From Citromicrobium sp. (GTDB lineage: Bacteria > Pseudomonadota > Alphaproteobacteria > Sphingomonadales > Sphingomonadaceae): DNA of 24,668 bases. Under the pieces are notes generated by a model that saw nothing but the letters and a program-made list of their open reading frames with translations, searched no databases and was not told the origin of the DNA. Position numbers and translations under genes: made by a program. Positions within the stretch are counted from its first letter, which is position 1; each line of letters opens with the position of its first letter. Of this stretch, positions 23,202 through 24,668 are shown piece after piece. The stretch is taken from the NCBI GenBank assembly GCA_002712945.1, contig PAVA01000065.1, forward strand, positions 1 through 24,668, given 5' to 3'.

Positions 23202-24472
23202 CTCGGGGCCCCCTGGCGGGCGTGGGCGCCGTCGGTTGAGGGCATCCACGCCGCACTTCCGGGCGACCGATCCACCGTCCGGCCTAGCAGGCGATGGTAA
23301 ACGTCGAGATAACGTCTGCTGTTGAGCGACCAGTCGCGACTGGTTGCGATATAGTCCTGCGCGCGCTGGCACATCGCGGGCCAGGCATCGCGATTGTCGA
23401 GCATGTTCGCCAGCGCCTGCGCCACGCCTGCCGGATCGTCGGCGGGGAACAGCACGCCGGTTTCGCCGTCGGCGATCAGTTCCTTGTGGCCGCCGACATC
23501 GGACGCCGCGACGATGCGCCCTTGCGCCATCGCTTCGAGCGGCTTCAAGGGCGTCACCAGATCGGTCAGGCGGCTCTTCTTGCGCGGGAAGGCGAGCACG
23601 TCGATCAGCGCGTAATAGCGCGCGACCTCGTCGTGTCGCACGCGGCCGGTGAAGATGATCGCCTCGCCTGCCGGGGAGGCGGCGGCCTGCGCACGCAAGG
23701 CCGCGTCCTCGGGCCCGCCGCCGACCAGCAGCAGCTTCGTATCGGGATGGCGCTCGCGCAACGCAGGCAGCGCGGCGATGAGGTCGTCGAGCCCCTCGTA
23801 GGGGTAGAAGCTGCCGATGAAGCCGATCACGGGGCCATTCCCGAGCGCCAGTTCCTCCGCCAGCGCGGGATCGCGCGGCGCGGGCGTGCCGAACTGCGTC
23901 AGGTCGACCGCATTGGGCGAAATGCCGATCTTCCCGGGCGAAAAGCCGCGCGCGACCAGATCGCTTCGCAGGCCTTCGCAAATGGTGAAGACGGCGTCGG
24001 CGCTGGCCACGGCCCGGTTTTCGAGCGCGCGGGTCAGGCGGTATTTGAGCGATCCCTCGCGTCCCGTACCATTGCCGACCGCCGCGTCCTCCCAGAAGGC
24101 GCGAATCTCGTAAACCACCGGAATGCCGAGCTTTCTGCCCGCGCGGATCGCGGCGAGACCGCACAGTGCGGGCGAATGGGCATGGAGCACCGCGGGGCGC
24201 CAGCTCTGCGCGAGGGCGACGATGGCATCGGCATGGGCCGCGATCTCGCGCCATTCGCGCAGGCCCGGCGGGCCGCCGACGGACCGCGTGGTGCGATGGA
24301 AGCGCAGGCCTTCGCAGGTCTCCTCCGCAGGCCCCTCTGCCGAATGGCGTGGCCCGGTAATCCCGCGCACCTCCAGCCCGTCCGCGAGCTGCGCACGCAT
24401 GATGGCCTTCGTGCGGAAGGCATAGCCGCTGTGCAGCGGCAGCGAATGGTCGAGAACATGAAGAACGCGCAT
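23198..24472 (-). CDS. Family 4 glycosyltransferase, exosortase A-associated type
   Basis: GT-B fold glycosyltransferase of 424 aa. The N-terminus MRVLHVLDHSLPLHSGYAFR with VYEIRAFWEDAAVGNG (residues 124-139) matches, from memory, the family TIGR04063 found in PEP-CTERM/exosortase A exopolysaccharide loci. The C-terminal nucleotide-sugar domain shows VIGFIGSFYPYEGLDDLI and LEAMAQGRIVAASDVGGHKE, with the donor-binding Glu of the family-4 E-x7-E motif. The last 25 residues are a Pro/Ser-rich extension. It is likely to add a sugar to a lipid-linked exopolysaccharide precursor at the inner membrane; donor and acceptor are unknown. It is divergent from the gene at the right edge. Confidence 0.88.
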   Translation of the reverse strand: MRVLHVLDHSLPLHSGYAFRTKAIMRAQLADGLEVRGITGPRHSAEGPAEETCEGLRFHRTTRSVGGPPGLREWREIAAHADAIVALAQSWRPAVLHAHSPALCGLAAIRAGRKLGIPVVYEIRAFWEDAAVGNGTGREGSLKYRLTRALENRAVASADAVFTICEGLRSDLVARGFSPGKIGISPNAVDLTQFGTPAPRDPALAEELALGNGPVIGFIGSFYPYEGLDDLIAALPALRERHPDTKLLLVGGGPEDAALRAQAAASPAGEAIIFTGRVRHDEVARYYALIDVLAFPRKKSRLTDLVTPLKPLEAMAQGRIVAASDVGGHKELIADGETGVLFPADDPAGVAQALANMLDNRDAWPAMCQRAQDYIATSRDWSLNSRRYLDVYHRLLGRTVDRSPGSAAWMPSTDGAHARQGAPR

Positions 24473-24599
24473 TGCGTGGCGCTGCCTAGCGCGGATGTGC
24501 TTAACGGGCCGTCAACTCCGCGCTGCTAGCGCTTCCGCGCGATGCTGGCGCGTGGTGTGGCCGGTGCCCGATGGCGATGAGACAGGAGCCCGTCACCCC

Positions 24600-24668
24600 G
24601 TGATCGACATGATCGTCATCGTTTCGATCCACGGCCTCCTGCTGCTGGCGGGCTATCGCCTCATGCTG
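24600..24668 (+). CDS. Start of a membrane protein, cut by window edge
   Basis: Only 23 codons are visible. From the GTG at 24600 they read VIDMIVIVSIHGLLLLAGYR followed by LML; an ATG at 24609 is an alternative start. The segment is a likely transmembrane helix or signal anchor. AGGAG at 24584-24588 is 11 bases before the GTG, a loose ribosome site. It is divergent from the glycosyltransferase gene. Too little is seen to name a family. Confidence 0.5.
   Translation, partial: MIDMIVIVSIHGLLLLAGYRLML

Overview
The window looks like chromosomal core DNA from a GC-rich alphaproteobacterium. The best guess is Sphingomonadales, probably Erythrobacteraceae. This rests on the gene orders DUF3576-leuS-lptE-holA and nrnC-lptC-lptA, on NrnC itself (an alphaproteobacterial dinuclease), on RHH_4 and DUF455 proteins, and on a glycosyltransferase of the exosortase A/PEP-CTERM-associated type. 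Placement below order is inference. I see no insertion sequence, prophage, CRISPR array, tRNA or rRNA.

Layout, left to right. An agmatine deiminase (cut by the window edge) and an M28 lipoprotein aminopeptidase lie on the minus strand. Divergent from them is a tightly coupled plus-strand set: glnE, a one-cysteine PrxQ/Bcp peroxiredoxin and a DUF455 ferritin-like protein with a full di-iron ligand set. An M23 peptidase follows, closed by a strong intrinsic terminator, then an acyl-CoA synthetase. galU (minus) and murA (plus) are divergent. A 75-aa protein with an acidic conserved-looking tail converges on an RHH protein and shares a CTAG stop overlap with it. Further minus-strand genes are a secreted Sel1-like protein with five C-x7-C repeats, phaB, and an unrecognised exported protein ending in phenylalanine.

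The 340 bases before 14683 hold no convincing gene. Next comes a plus-strand operon: DUF3576 lipoprotein, leuS, lptE, holA. It converges on the minus-strand operon nrnC-lptC-lptA, so three LPS-transport components lie close together. A compact element with three nested perfect inverted repeats sits in the convergent gap, where lptB would normally follow lptA. ung is divergent from nrnC. The right end holds an exosortase-associated family 4 glycosyltransferase, translationally coupled to an unrecognised two-helix membrane protein with a long acidic, proline-rich tail, and the first codons of a divergent membrane protein.

Most genes are ordinary housekeeping functions: nitrogen control, cell-wall and LPS synthesis and export, translation, replication and repair. 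The points most worth a second look are the glnE/peroxiredoxin/di-iron protein coupling, the GACAAT half-site cluster after phaB, the three-stem element after holA, the cysteine-repeat secreted protein, and the glycosyltransferase/acidic membrane protein pair. I found no clear case of a wholly new multi-gene system.
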